Source: Desulfobulbaceae bacterium (lineage in GTDB: Bacteria; Desulfobacterota; Desulfobulbia; Desulfobulbales; Desulfocapsaceae). From it: a stretch of 40,476 nucleotides of DNA. The position numbers and the translations under genes are program-made. The first letter of the stretch is position 1. Every line of letters starts with the position of its first letter. Below are positions 1 to 7,943 of the stretch, piece by piece. Below the pieces are notes generated by a model, which was given only the letters and a program-made list of their open reading frames with translations, had not been told where the DNA came from and ran no database searches. The DNA is taken from NCBI GenBank assembly GCA_020049575.1, contig JAIFKM010000140.1:1-40476 (forward strand), read 5' to 3'.

Positions 1-36
1 TCACCTGCCCTTTGTGTTTTCCTTAAGATCAACAGG

Positions 37-240
37 TTATTTTTTGTTGAATTTCAAATTGTTGAGATTTTCCAGGGAATATCTACTGGAACAGCTGTTG
101 AAATCTTCGCATGTTACCTTCTCTTCCTCGGAGAGGGACGCCATATTTGTCCTTTCTTCAAGGTCTTCGCTTACCTTGCAGACATACCCGCGACCTTCGT
201 TATCGGTTATCCATATGTGGGATGCAAAATTCTCTTTCAT
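37..240 (-). CDS. Small hypothetical protein (67 aa)
   Basis: I do not recognise a family. The protein is short, acidic and soluble, with no membrane segment and three cysteines: one in a GYVCK stretch and two in the C-terminal part. The frame is open up to a TTG at 336 (99 aa), closed just upstream by a TAG, but that TTG has no convincing ribosome binding site. The ATG at 240 is preceded by GAGGAC five bases away, so I prefer it. The residues between 336 and 240 still look protein-like, so the longer form is possible. Its direction matches the downstream minus-strand genes. Confidence 0.5.
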   Translation of the reverse strand: MKENFASHIWITDNEGRGYVCKVSEDLEERTNMASLSEEEKVTCEDFNSCSSRYSLENLNNLKFNKK

Positions 241-405
241 TATGTCCTCGCTTGATTGAAAATACGTGTATTTACCCCGGCAAAATAGATGTTCCCCGTT
301 GCCGGTTATGATCCTTTCGTCCCGGGAATATGACAATCCAGATTTCTACGATCCTACGTACTTTTCTGCGCAAAACAACAGTTGCAAGTGCGTTGACAAT
401 AGGGA

Positions 406-430
406 AGGGGCAACCAAAGTGGTTGCCCCT
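406..430 (-). terminator. Strong hairpin downstream of the 86-aa gene
   Basis: An 11-bp perfect stem (406-416 with 420-430) encloses a 3-base loop. It lies about 45 bases past the stop of the minus-strand gene ending at 475. There is no clear T-run after the stem on either strand, so it may be a weak terminator or an RNA-stabilising hairpin. Confidence 0.45.
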
Positions 431-474
431 GAAGGTATTGCATACTGCTGGTTTGAATAGCTGCCCTGACTGGA

Positions 475-735
475 TTACTCGGCGCAGGAGGGCATGTCGA
501 AATTGTGTTTAAGCTGAGCAACTTGCATTCCCAGAGGAATACAAGATTTTCCTTCCAGGCAGCTGTCAGCTTCGTCGGTTTCAATGAAGGTTTTCAGGTG
601 ATGATCGCCATGGTGCAGATCCACTGACCATGCACGGATTTCATCATCGTATTCGACATCAAAATCAACGCCGCATGTTCCGGCTTTGGGGAAAACCGAC
701 TCAATTTTTTTGCATACTTCTTCTTTGGTTGCCAT
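475..735 (-). CDS. Small cysteine-containing hypothetical protein (86 aa)
   Basis: Unrecognised small acidic protein starting MATKEEVCKK. It has four cysteines (in VCKK, GTCG, DSCLEG and PSCAE contexts, plus one in KSCIP) and a His-rich LHHGDHH patch, which could suggest metal binding, but no family assignment is made. The frame also has an ATG five codons upstream at 750. That ATG is itself part of the GGAGG ribosome binding site, which sits about eight bases before the ATG at 735, so 735 is the likely start. A hairpin at 406-430 follows the stop. Confidence 0.65.
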   Translation of the reverse strand: MATKEEVCKKIESVFPKAGTCGVDFDVEYDDEIRAWSVDLHHGDHHLKTFIETDEADSCLEGKSCIPLGMQVAQLKHNFDMPSCAE

Positions 736-1012
736 GATCGTAGCCTCCATTTTGGCTCAAGGACCACACGGCAAAGACCTTCTCTGCCGATACTGATACT
801 GTAAGGATCATAAACCGGAAAACAAGAAAACTCAGGACAGTGACAAAGTGAGTGAGGTATTCGGGGACGAACAGTTCCACAGGAGGGTTCGGCGGTCTAT
901 GCAACCAAGCAAAGAATGCCTAAATTTTTGGTCTCGGTTAATGGCATAGCCATTTCGCTGGCTTGTCAAGGACAGTTCAACGTGTTGAACAGGAACGACA
1001 CCCAAAGGAGTT

Positions 1013-1180
1013 TCAAAATTTCGTCAAGGCCTCTGCTCTTCCTTTCAGGTCAAGAGCTGCCTCTTGAGTTGCAGAAGCCGCTTCCTTTGATTTTTCAGCA
1101 GTTTCTTTCGCATCTTCACTACTGCATCCGTAACGTGCCAATACGAGAAGGCCTGCAAGAACAATTGCCGTTGTTTTCAT
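1013..1180 (-). CDS. Small putative lipoprotein (55 aa)
   Basis: A 55-codon frame begins with MKTTAIVLAGLLVLARYGC, a basic start and hydrophobic stretch ending at Cys19, followed by an Ala/Glu/Lys-rich helix to the stop at 1013. AAGGAG lies six bases before the ATG. The shape is that of a small entericidin- or Lpp-like lipoprotein with an amphipathic tail. The odd point is the lipobox: Arg-Tyr-Gly-Cys instead of the usual Leu-Ala-Gly-Cys, so lipidation is uncertain. It lies downstream of the phzF-like gene on the same strand, 82 bases from its stop. Confidence 0.6.
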   Translation of the reverse strand: MKTTAIVLAGLLVLARYGCSSEDAKETAEKSKEAASATQEAALDLKGRAEALTKF

Positions 1181-1261
1181 GACAATCTCCTTGGGTTTGT
1201 AGTTTCAGGATTTCTCCGGACGGGATAGGTAGGTGGGATTCATCCCCTGTTGTTCTCCAGG

Positions 1262-2164
1262 TTACACTACGAGTTCGGATTTGAAGACAACGACGGCATG
1301 TCCTCCGACGCGCACTGTCTTGGGTCTGCCTTCCTCAATCTCCACCGTGATCTCGACTGTTCCCAGACGACCGATAGCCTCTCCTTGCTGACCCTTGAAC
1401 GAAAAATGGTGTCCGTCATGCTGTGCGAGGCGATGATGAACCAGATATGCCCCCAACGGGCCATTCGCGTTGCCTGTCACCGGATCTTCCGCAATGCCGA
1501 TGGCCGGCGCAAACATACGGCCGTGGGAAAGCACATCGCTTCCATTGTTGAGCAGCGAAAAGACAAAAAAACCATTGCACTTGATCCGCCGGCTGATATC
1601 ACTCAATTGGGCCAGGTTGGGTTGAAGCAGGTCCAGGGTCGATTTATTCTTGATTCCAATCAAGACCTTCGAGTGTCCCGTGGAAACGATCTCCATCGGG
1701 CAATGGTCATCCAGATCGCTCTGACAAAGTCCCAAGGCTGCGATAATCTCATCGCATTCCAGGCGAGGTAAGGGCTCGTCGAATTCTATGGTTCCTTGAG
1801 TCATCACAATGCGGTAATCGCCATCTTCACAGATAATTTCTACGGGCAGGATTCCTGCGCCAGTTTTCTGAAGTACCCGACCCGACGGAAGCCTCAGTTC
1901 CAGCGCTCGCACATAATGAGCAGCGATCGTTGCGTGTCCGCATATCGGGACTTCAGTCGTGGGTGTGAAAAAGCGAACCCATACTTCATGATCGGCGGTG
2001 GTCGGCGAAAGAATGAAGGCGGTTTCGGAATTGTTCATTTCCCGTGCAATTGCCTGCATCTGTGTTGCCGAAAGGTTGTCGGCGTTGGCGACAACTCCGG
2101 CCGGATTTCCTCGAAAGAGATCTTTTGTGAATGCGTCAACCTGATATACTCTGTAATTTTTCAT
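1262..2164 (-). CDS. PhzF family isomerase/epimerase-like protein
   Basis: A 300-residue protein with the full PhzF architecture: N-terminal YQVDAFT, then FRGNPAGV, and the NSETAFI segment, whose Glu is the catalytic acid in PhzF and related diaminopimelate-epimerase-fold enzymes. In the C-terminal half, a GxxEDPVTGxANGPLG signature (around residue 230) completes the second lobe. The family acts on small unsaturated or cyclic acids by proton shift; PhzF itself isomerises dihydro-3-hydroxyanthranilate. There are no phenazine genes nearby, so this is one of the many orphan PhzF-like proteins with unknown substrate. The ribosome binding site is weak, but the ATG matches the family N-terminus. 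It lies about 60 bases downstream of the PEGA lipoprotein gene on the same strand. Confidence 0.9.
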   Translation of the reverse strand: MKNYRVYQVDAFTKDLFRGNPAGVVANADNLSATQMQAIAREMNNSETAFILSPTTADHEVWVRFFTPTTEVPICGHATIAAHYVRALELRLPSGRVLQKTGAGILPVEIICEDGDYRIVMTQGTIEFDEPLPRLECDEIIAALGLCQSDLDDHCPMEIVSTGHSKVLIGIKNKSTLDLLQPNLAQLSDISRRIKCNGFFVFSLLNNGSDVLSHGRMFAPAIGIAEDPVTGNANGPLGAYLVHHRLAQHDGHHFSFKGQQGEAIGRLGTVEITVEIEEGRPKTVRVGGHAVVVFKSELVV

Positions 2165-2225
2165 CAGTGTGTTATTGACTGCGGCAACCTCTCGGTCTGC
2201 ACCAACCCTGTTGCCTTTTTTTCGT

Positions 2226-2792
2226 TCATTTTGTCAGATCAAAGTGCAGGGACTCAGGGAATTCGAAAACTGTGCCATTATCTTGGGGCAGGAATTCCTT
2301 GAGCACAGTCTCACTTTCCCGATAGCCTTCCTTGACTGCCACAAAATTAAAGATCCTTGGATTTCCGACCATCTCCCTGACTGTGTAGGTAAAAGGCGTT
2401 TCGCCAATCACCTCACTGTTCAAGGTCACCATGGCACCGCTCGGTTCGGAGGTAATATAGATTGCGTATTTTTCCCTTTCCTCCAGGACGAAGTGCAGTG
2501 TCGAGGGAATGACATCTGCCACTGTCTGCTGGTGGAATTGTTCCTTGAAGGCCTTGCGCGCCGGCATATAGTTTTCCTTCACCACCCTGAAAGTATAAAT
2601 GTTGTAATCCCCCAGTCGCTGGTCGATAGTCGTATCGAGAGGTGTCTCGCCAAGCACCTTGTCGTTGTGGAAAACCATTGCGCCTGAAGGATCGGAACTG
2701 ATATGCACCACATGCGGCGGCATGCCGCATCCCCCGAGAAACACCATGGCGACAAGCAATGCGATGCGGTATGGCCATCTTTTCTTCTTCAT
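2226..2792 (-). CDS. Lipoprotein with two PEGA domains
   Basis: The 188-residue protein starts MKKKRWPYRIALLVAMVFLGGCG, a signal peptide with a good lipobox and the lipidated Cys at 23. Two tandem PEGA repeats follow. Each begins with IxSxPSGAMV and a GETPL/F turn (about residues 30-100 and 110-180) and ends in a VKExY segment. PEGA domains are small beta-sandwich modules found in surface and envelope proteins. An ATG seven codons upstream exists, but GGGAGG sits just before the ATG at 2792, which also gives a proper signal peptide. The role is unknown beyond an envelope location. Confidence 0.8.
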   Translation of the reverse strand: MKKKRWPYRIALLVAMVFLGGCGMPPHVVHISSDPSGAMVFHNDKVLGETPLDTTIDQRLGDYNIYTFRVVKENYMPARKAFKEQFHQQTVADVIPSTLHFVLEEREKYAIYITSEPSGAMVTLNSEVIGETPFTYTVREMVGNPRIFNFVAVKEGYRESETVLKEFLPQDNGTVFEFPESLHFDLTK

Positions 2793-2918
2793 TCCAATCC
2801 TCCCAGGGTTCATCCTTCATCTGTCCAATAGTGCCAGAAGCAAGGTTTAAAATTATTCTTCGTGCCTTTCGCTGAAAATGGCAAGAAGAACTTTGTCACA
2901 CATCGTATCCATTGGAAT

Positions 2919-3611
2919 TTAGCTGTTGTCATTCCCTTCAGTAAGGCGAATTTCGATGTTTTTCAACCACTTTCGTTGTGCCTGCGGGTCATGGAACAGT
3001 GATGTGTCTTCATCGAACCTGGTGTGTTCTTGAAGACTCGCTTCCATCGTTTCCTGTCCCATATTTTTCAGCTTTTCAACGATTTCTTTCTCGACCTCAG
3101 AGTAACTGTTACCGAATGCAATATAGCTTTGCATCTCGTAACCGGCTTTACTGGTCAGCTTGCGTGCGGCTATTTCCGCCAGGGCGAAATGAATCTGTTC
3201 GTGCTGGAGGACATATTCATTCTTTCTCCTGTCAAGCGCCGGATTCCACCACGAACACTCCGGAACGAAGATCGCCTCAAATTTGAGGTGCGAAAGAGTC
3301 CCGGAATAAAACAACATATTCTGATAGTACGCCTGCCCGATGTGAATTTTCAAATCGCGGGAAGGCCGGATACTTATACATGATTGTGCGCCGATACTGT
3401 GATCATATTGACGATAGTCCGGAGGGAGAGACGCTGCCTTAAAATCTGCAACCAGCAACAGTCGGTAGCCAAATCCTTTCCTACTGACCAGGGCTTCATC
3501 CTGAGGGGCATAAAAATGCGGTTGCGCGTGTTTGGGTAATTGGGCGCAACCGGCAATCAACCCCAGCAGAAGTAGCAGCAGGAGATTTCTTAAACGGTTT
3601 CGATGATCCAT
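2919..3611 (-). CDS. Lipoprotein with HExxH-like zinc protease motif (DUF922-like)
   Basis: From the ATG at 3611 the protein has 230 residues. It opens with MDHRNRLRNLLLLLLLGLIAGCA, a lipoprotein signal with Cys at about residue 22. The middle contains VLQHEQIHFALAEIAARKL, an HExxH motif with a following Glu, as in the DUF922 putative secreted zinc proteases, which also carry the upstream LLxxDFKA-type segment seen here. The frame extends 35 codons upstream to 3716, but that extension would bury the signal peptide. It is the downstream partner of the fragment at 3717-3992. Peptidase activity is inferred from the motif only. Confidence 0.7.
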   Translation of the reverse strand: MDHRNRLRNLLLLLLLGLIAGCAQLPKHAQPHFYAPQDEALVSRKGFGYRLLLVADFKAASLPPDYRQYDHSIGAQSCISIRPSRDLKIHIGQAYYQNMLFYSGTLSHLKFEAIFVPECSWWNPALDRRKNEYVLQHEQIHFALAEIAARKLTSKAGYEMQSYIAFGNSYSEVEKEIVEKLKNMGQETMEASLQEHTRFDEDTSLFHDPQAQRKWLKNIEIRLTEGNDNS

Positions 3612-3716
3612 TTGAAATCTGTCTCCGGTTGAATTTCCTGAGTCATGAGCATTACATTGGCCGGGAATGCCTTGCTCAGAAGAATTCCAGGTGTCGCCGT
3701 AGATAATAGCCATCAT

Positions 3717-3992
3717 CTATATTTTATAACCAAAGTCATCATCAATGGTACCTGGATAACCATGCTGAACCAGAATGTTCTGCAGTTCAGCGGCATCCGG
3801 CCTCTGATCTTTTTTCTTGAGTGGTAATGTCATAGTCAACATTCCCCTGGGTGGAAGCAACTCAATTTCAAAGGGAGAAACCTTTTTCTTGATCTTGTCG
3901 AGGTAGTGGAGCCGGAACCTCGTCAAATCGAGATGGTCATCTTTGGGTTCGATGGACTTGATAACTTTTTCAGCGAGAACAGCCTCGTCATG
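3717..3992 (-). pseudogene. Open frame without a good start, probable 5'-damaged gene
   Basis: A protein-like frame (ending in a VQHGYPGTIDDDFGYKI tail) runs from a TAA at 3993-3995 down to a TAG at 3717. It has no ATG or GTG near its beginning. The only start codon is a TTG at 3926, which would discard about 22 upstream residues that look equally coding. An ATG at 3991 exists one base out of frame, so one indel near the 5' end would explain the arrangement. Otherwise the gene lost its 5' part or uses the TTG. It stops about 100 bases before the lipoprotein start at 3611. No family recognised. Confidence 0.4.
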
Positions 3993-4047
3993 TTAAGATT
4001 CTAAAATGATAAGGGTTTGTCTCAATATTTCGGAAAAGGAGAAAAAC

Positions 4048-4485
4048 ATGAAATGGCAGCAGGGTCTGTATACAATCTCATCAGATCAGGATGATCTCGA
4101 TATTGAGATAATTCACGGTTTTTTAAGTGCTTCGTATTGGGCGAAAGGCATCCCGAAAGCGGTTGTAAGGAAAGCGATACAAAATTCTCTGGCCTTTGGG
4201 GTGTATCATGAAGGTGGCCAAATTGGTTTTGGGAGGGCAATCACAGATCGAGCCACTTTTGCCTATTTGGCCGATGTGTTTATCCTTCCAGAGTTCAGGG
4301 GGCGAGGTCTTGGGAAGTGGTTGATTTCCTGCATTCTCGCGCATCCTGAGCTGCAGGGACTTCGTCGCTGGCTGCTGGCCACTTCCGATGCCCATGGCCT
4401 GTATCGTCAATTGGGGTTTGTCCCGCCCAAAAAGCCAGAAAACATCATGGAGATCAATGTCCCCGATATCTATCAAAGAAAATAA
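4048..4485 (+). CDS. GNAT family N-acetyltransferase
   Basis: A 145-residue single-domain GNAT protein. The acetyl-CoA binding motif A is clear: VFILPEFRGRGLGKWLI, with the Q/R-x-x-G-x-G/A loop, preceded by strand ATFAYLADV. The C-terminal motif GLYRQLGF completes the fold. GNAT enzymes move an acetyl group from acetyl-CoA to an amine; the substrate here cannot be told. An upstream start at 4006 is in frame, but AAGGAG lies six bases before the ATG at 4048, which is therefore chosen. It is one of few plus-strand genes here and stands alone between minus-strand genes. Confidence 0.88.
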   Translation: MKWQQGLYTISSDQDDLDIEIIHGFLSASYWAKGIPKAVVRKAIQNSLAFGVYHEGGQIGFGRAITDRATFAYLADVFILPEFRGRGLGKWLISCILAHPELQGLRRWLLATSDAHGLYRQLGFVPPKKPENIMEINVPDIYQRK

Positions 4486-4518
4486 TCAGGGCATGAGCAT
4501 CTGCACTTTCCTTCTCGT

Positions 4519-4731
4519 CTATTCAGGATGGGGCCAGTCCCCGCTTCCTTCTTCCACCAGATAGCAGAATCGATCCCATTCAACCTCACGCCCTGAGAAG
4601 GGGCAGCGCAGATTGACCTTTCGGTCGCTGAGGTCTATTACTTCCCAATCTCCCCGTCGGGGGCCGCTTTCAATAAAAATCTTTTGGCCGATCCGCATGG
4701 GATACGGCTTGAAAACTAAAAACGTGGACAT
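4519..4731 (-). CDS. Small hypothetical protein (70 aa)
   Basis: Unrecognised small soluble protein beginning MSTFLVFKPYP. It contains GQKIFIESGPRRGDWEVIDLSDRKV, which looks like a compact beta-barrel (SH3- or KOW-like) segment: 'set property, then describe how it changes'. The ATG at 4731 has GGAGG seven bases upstream; the in-frame ATGs further upstream lack a site. A nitroreductase gene lies upstream on the same strand, about 110 bases away. The function is unknown and the barrel idea is inference from residue pattern only. Confidence 0.6.
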   Translation of the reverse strand: MSTFLVFKPYPMRIGQKIFIESGPRRGDWEVIDLSDRKVNLRCPFSGREVEWDRFCYLVEEGSGDWPHPE

Positions 4732-4840
4732 GAATCCCTCCGCCATGTGGTGATGTGAAATTTTATAACATATTGTATTCAAACTCAGTAAGGTGATTGG
4801 GGATTATCCTATTTATTTCAAATAATTGATCGTTCAGATG

Positions 4841-5662
4841 TCATCGCCAATGAATTATTGGTGGTTTGCGCTCGGGGAGGCGATAATAGCGCACCTTGGA
4901 GTAGCCGATCATCAGCGGGAAGTGGAAAGGATACTCCTGTGGAATGCCCACCGCTTGTTTGAGAGAGGGATTGGCGAGCATCGCTCCTTGCAGAAGACCG
5001 GCCCAGCAGGTCCCCAGGCCATATTGGGGCGCGGCCAGTTCCAGGTAGCTGAGCGCCAGGGTCAGATCGATCATGCGGACCGATGCGGGACCTGGCGCCA
5101 TGGCCGTCACCAGACAGGGGGCAGAACGCAGGATTGTATCGACACCGGCATCCCAGGCCTTCACCAGCATAGGATAGTATGGCATCACTGTGGCTTTGGG
5201 GTCCTGCAGCAGAGAACGCATCCAGTCAATCACCTGAGCGGCGATGAGGTGTAACCGCTGCGGATCGTCTATGACCAGCCATTCCACCAATTGCAGATTG
5301 CTGGCAGTCGGGGCATAGCGGGCAGTCGCGATCAATTGTTGCAACGTGGCCTTTTCCACCGGCTTATCCTTGAACTGCCGGACGGAGCGTCGTGAACGCA
5401 GGAACTGATCAGCCTGGGCCGGTGTGATGGCCAGTGCCTTATCGATGGCTGTGCATGCGGCCAATGGCACATCGAGGTGATCCAGGGCACCGTGGGGACA
5501 AACTGCTACACAGTGGCCGCACCGTATGCACATCGATTCGCTCTCGGGTAAGATCTCAGGGTAGTGGCCTTTTCCTTCGAATCGAATAATCCCCATGGGG
5601 CAGTCAGCCGCGCAGAGGCCGTCCTGCTTGCATTTTTTTTGATCAATGGTCAATAGGCTCAT
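4841..5662 (-). CDS. Nitroreductase with N-terminal ferredoxin domain
   Basis: The 273-residue protein joins a two-cluster ferredoxin domain (about residues 1-65) to an FMN-dependent nitroreductase domain (about 85-270). The second iron-sulfur motif is complete, CIRCGHCVAVCP. The first is CKQDGLCAADCP, which has three cysteines with Asp where the second Cys would be, a common variant in this family. The nitroreductase domain starts with RSRRSVRQFKDKPV and has ARYAPTASNLQ, both FMN-site signatures. Such fusions are frequent in anaerobes and are thought to pass ferredoxin-level electrons to a flavin; the physiological acceptor is unknown. Upstream, 5663-5917 shows no supported gene. Confidence 0.9.
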   Translation of the reverse strand: MSLLTIDQKKCKQDGLCAADCPMGIIRFEGKGHYPEILPESESMCIRCGHCVAVCPHGALDHLDVPLAACTAIDKALAITPAQADQFLRSRRSVRQFKDKPVEKATLQQLIATARYAPTASNLQLVEWLVIDDPQRLHLIAAQVIDWMRSLLQDPKATVMPYYPMLVKAWDAGVDTILRSAPCLVTAMAPGPASVRMIDLTLALSYLELAAPQYGLGTCWAGLLQGAMLANPSLKQAVGIPQEYPFHFPLMIGYSKVRYYRLPERKPPIIHWR

Positions 5663-5917
5663 ATAAGACCTTAATTACGTTTGGATATTAATAAATACGA
5701 CTTGAAAAAATGAATCGATTACTTTGTGTTGAAGGGTATATCTCAAATATCTTTACCCTTTTTAAGGAGCGATGCATCGACGGCTACGCGGAGCATCTGT
5801 AGAATTCTGTGCCAAGTTTAGACCCACTACCGAACGCCCATTGAGCAAAAGGAAAGAAGTGGGTGCATTGTGCTATGCCTTTTTGACAAATTTAAAATCG
5901 TTAGGGAGAGCCTGACA

Positions 5918-6685
5918 CTACTCCCAGAGTTTCTGAATCCATTCCCGGCTCAGGTCCAGATATTTGTGTTGCATATTCGGATCATTGCAGAAAATTTCCA
6001 GGGTGATGGTACTATTGTAACCGGCGGCCTTCAATGAATTTACGGCATTTTCCCAATTCACGGTTCCTATACCCAGGGGCATATGATCATCGGATCTTGA
6101 TCGGTTGTCAGAAAAGTGAACATGTTCGATGTGTTCTCCGAGCTCTCCGCAAAAAACCTCATGATTATCCTTGCCGAAGTTTGTGTGCCCGAAATCGAGA
6201 TGAAGTTTTAAACCCGGCACTTCCTTCAGCAAGTTTTTAAAGGTGGAAACCTGGTCAAACGGGGTTTTGTAGTTTTCAAATACCAGTATGAGTCCATAGG
6301 ATGCTGCCATTGCAACAATGGGTTGCAGCGCCTCAATATTGAATGAGACCAAATCCTTTCTCATAGCTGGAGGACAGAGATAGCAGGGATGAATATTCAT
6401 GACCTTCGCCCCCAGGGACGAAAATACCCTGGCACATCGCTCCAGTTCTATTAAGCACGCTTTACGGACTCCCTGGATGGGATACGCATGCGGAAGGCAG
6501 GGGTCGGTATGCCCGGTGATGGATAAGCCATAGGAATCAAGGATCGGCTTCAATTGCGCAATATCAACGTTGGTAGCGTGAGGGCCTTCGATGGTAAGAT
6601 CCAGAAAATCGAAACCGGCTTTGCCACAGAATGCCGCTTCATCATAGACTGATTTTGACGGGTTGTTCATTATCCCGATTTTCAT
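5918..6685 (-). CDS. TIM-barrel sugar isomerase/epimerase family protein
   Basis: A 255-residue single-domain protein of the xylose isomerase-like/AP endonuclease 2 superfamily. The metal-site residues are visible: Glu in LVFENYKTP, Asp-x-Gly-His in HLDFGHTNFG, His in HVHFSDNRSRSDDHMPLGIG and Glu in TITLEIF near the C-terminus. Members isomerise or epimerise sugars or inositols or cleave related substrates. The GxGxVNW segment is typical of the sugar-phosphate isomerase branch. AAGGAAA precedes the ATG by five bases. There are no sugar pathway genes nearby, so the substrate is open. Confidence 0.88.
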   Translation of the reverse strand: MKIGIMNNPSKSVYDEAAFCGKAGFDFLDLTIEGPHATNVDIAQLKPILDSYGLSITGHTDPCLPHAYPIQGVRKACLIELERCARVFSSLGAKVMNIHPCYLCPPAMRKDLVSFNIEALQPIVAMAASYGLILVFENYKTPFDQVSTFKNLLKEVPGLKLHLDFGHTNFGKDNHEVFCGELGEHIEHVHFSDNRSRSDDHMPLGIGTVNWENAVNSLKAAGYNSTITLEIFCNDPNMQHKYLDLSREWIQKLWE

Positions 6686-6703
6686 CGCACTTTCCTTGAT
6701 TTT

Positions 6704-6883
6704 GTGGGGAGTGCTGCAAAACCGAATGTTTATATTTCAGCCAATCCAACTCAGATTTCAATCAGCATAACAGTCGATACAGATGAAGAGGAAATGAATG
6801 CATACATCCAGGCCAAGGAGAAAAAAGACAAGCATATCGAGAAATTATCTCTCTTTAAACAGTTTGCCACCGAATGGTGGTAA
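6704..6883 (+). pseudogene. Coding-like remnant or small ORF of up to 59 aa
   Basis: This frame ends with a charged helical segment (EEEMNAYIQAKEKKDKHIEK, then LSLFKQFATEWW) before a TAA at 6881, which reads as genuine protein rather than antisense noise. The frame stays open upstream into the neighbouring gene, and the only candidate start is a GTG at 6704 without a ribosome binding site, 19 bases from the divergent ATG at 6685. It may be the C-terminal end of a lost gene or a small protein with a weak start. No family recognised. Confidence 0.35.
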
Positions 6884-7043
6884 GAGAATCTTTTGAACAT
6901 ATCCCTTTAAGTGGTTCACGGTTTTGAATGCCACCGGCTTTGCGGAGGTTGCTTTCTTTGGGCGTAGTTTGAGACGATCCAACCATTAAACAGAGCAGTG
7001 TGGAACATTATACATAAACAACCACAAGACGCAATGGGCATAA

Positions 7044-7083
7044 AAAAAGGGTTTAACAGTCAGTTGTGACTGTTAAACCCTTT
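7044..7083 (-). terminator. Rho-independent terminator of the tRNA-Pro transcript
   Basis: A perfect 17-bp stem (7046-7062 with 7067-7083) closes a 4-base loop. Read on the minus strand it is followed by a run of seven T. It lies 10 bases after the tRNA-Pro CCA end and closes the long thrS-to-tRNA cluster. Confidence 0.93.
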
Positions 7084-7092
7084 GTGTTTAGC

Positions 7093-7169
7093 TGGTCGGG
7101 ATGAGAGGATTTGAACCTCCGGCCCCCTGAACCCCATTCAGGTGCGCTACCAGACTGCGCTACATCCCG
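7093..7169 (-). tRNA. tRNA-Pro (anticodon GGG)
   Basis: A 77-base cloverleaf with acceptor CGGGATG paired to CATCCCG, encoded CCA, D-arm with TAGCGCAGTCTGGTAGCGCA, anticodon stem CCTGA/TCAGG around loop ATGGGGT (anticodon GGG), and T-arm GGTTCAAATCC. It lies downstream of the MerR gene on the same strand, before a strong terminator. Confidence 0.97.
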
Positions 7170-7235
7170 CCGTGTGTCGCTGTATCTAACATGAGTTGTT
7201 GTGGCTGTCAACAGAAGGTGTGGCCAAGCAGGCTG

Positions 7236-7616
7236 TTACACTCGTTTTCCAGCAAGAAGTTTTTGCAGGTGCAGCAGTTCTTCCTTGATTTTGTCCAGTG
7301 CGTGACACAACTCCGGCTGAGGAGTTGCAGGCGTTTCGTGCTGATCGTCGGCCAAATCACCATGATCCGCCAGATACTTCCTGGCCCCGGCAATCGTATA
7401 GCCCTGTTCGTGAAGAAGTTCCTTGAGTTTGAGGATGAGCACTACATCTGCGCGGCGAAACAGGCGCTGTTTGGAGCTGGCTCGTTTGGGTCGAATTGCG
7501 CTGAATTCACTTTCCCAATAGCGCAGCACATGAGGAGGGACATCCGCCAGTTTGCCCACCTCACCAATCTTAAAATAGAGCTTGTCTGGAATCTGCACCT
7601 TCATTTCGCCAGTCAT
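7236..7616 (-). CDS. MerR family transcriptional regulator
   Basis: A 126-residue protein with a MerR winged-helix DNA-binding domain at residues 12-80: YFKIGEVGKLADVPPHVLRYWE, then ...KRASSKQRLFRRADVVLILKLKELL, followed by a short coiled-coil tail. It has no C-terminal sensor domain or metal-binding cysteines, so the signal is unknown. This short MerR gene directly after ihfA in the pheST-ihfA cluster is a conserved arrangement in many deltaproteobacteria. Start choice is uncertain: GGAG lies one base before the first ATG (7616) and 13 before the second (7604). Confidence 0.88.
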   Translation of the reverse strand: MTGEMKVQIPDKLYFKIGEVGKLADVPPHVLRYWESEFSAIRPKRASSKQRLFRRADVVLILKLKELLHEQGYTIAGARKYLADHGDLADDQHETPATPQPELCHALDKIKEELLHLQKLLAGKRV

Positions 7617-7643
7617 ACTCCTGTATAAGATGGGGAACGAACA

Positions 7644-7943
7644 CTACCTGTTGATCAGCTCTCTCAGTTGTTTGCTTGGCCTGAAACTGACAGTCTGCCG
7701 TTTCCTGATAGTAATCGCATCACCGGTCCGGGGATTGCGACCTTTTCGGGGAGATTTGTCCCGCAAGGAAAACGTTCCGAAGTGAACAAGTTTGATTGAG
7801 CCACCGGCCAACAGTTGCTGTTTCATCACAGCCAGAAAGCTGTCGACGATATCGGAACAGCTGCTTTGTGAGAATCCCATTCTTTCGGCAATGGATTCGG
7901 CCAGTTCTTTCCGGGTCAGGTTGAAAGTCTTGATATCAGGCAT
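7644..7943 (-). CDS. ihfA: Integration host factor subunit alpha
   Basis: A 99-residue HU/IHF family protein. It contains LTRKELAESIAERMGFS at the N-terminal helix, the FGTFSLRDKSPRKGRNPRTGD arm with the conserved Pro that intercalates DNA, and FRPSKQLRELIN at the end. IHF bends DNA sharply and assists recombination and sigma-54 promoters. Its place just after pheT is the classic ihfA location. The start overlaps the pheT stop (7936), giving translational coupling. GGAG is 12 bases before this ATG and nine before a GTG one codon earlier at 7946, so the start could be GTG. Confidence 0.93.
   Translation of the reverse strand: MPDIKTFNLTRKELAESIAERMGFSQSSCSDIVDSFLAVMKQQLLAGGSIKLVHFGTFSLRDKSPRKGRNPRTGDAITIRKRQTVSFRPSKQLRELINR

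Noticed and set aside
701-904. 67-codon minus-strand frame upstream of the 86-aa gene
   Set aside because: It overlaps the start of the better-supported 86-aa gene in another frame and has no ribosome binding site.
916-1182. 88-codon plus-strand frame
   Set aside because: It is the antisense shadow of the small lipoprotein gene at 1013-1180, which has a good ribosome site and export signal.
5772-5915. 47-codon plus-strand frame with AAGGAG just upstream
   Set aside because: The ribosome site is only two bases from the ATG, the peptide (MHRRLRGASVEF...) shows no coding character, and it ends against the convergent isomerase gene.
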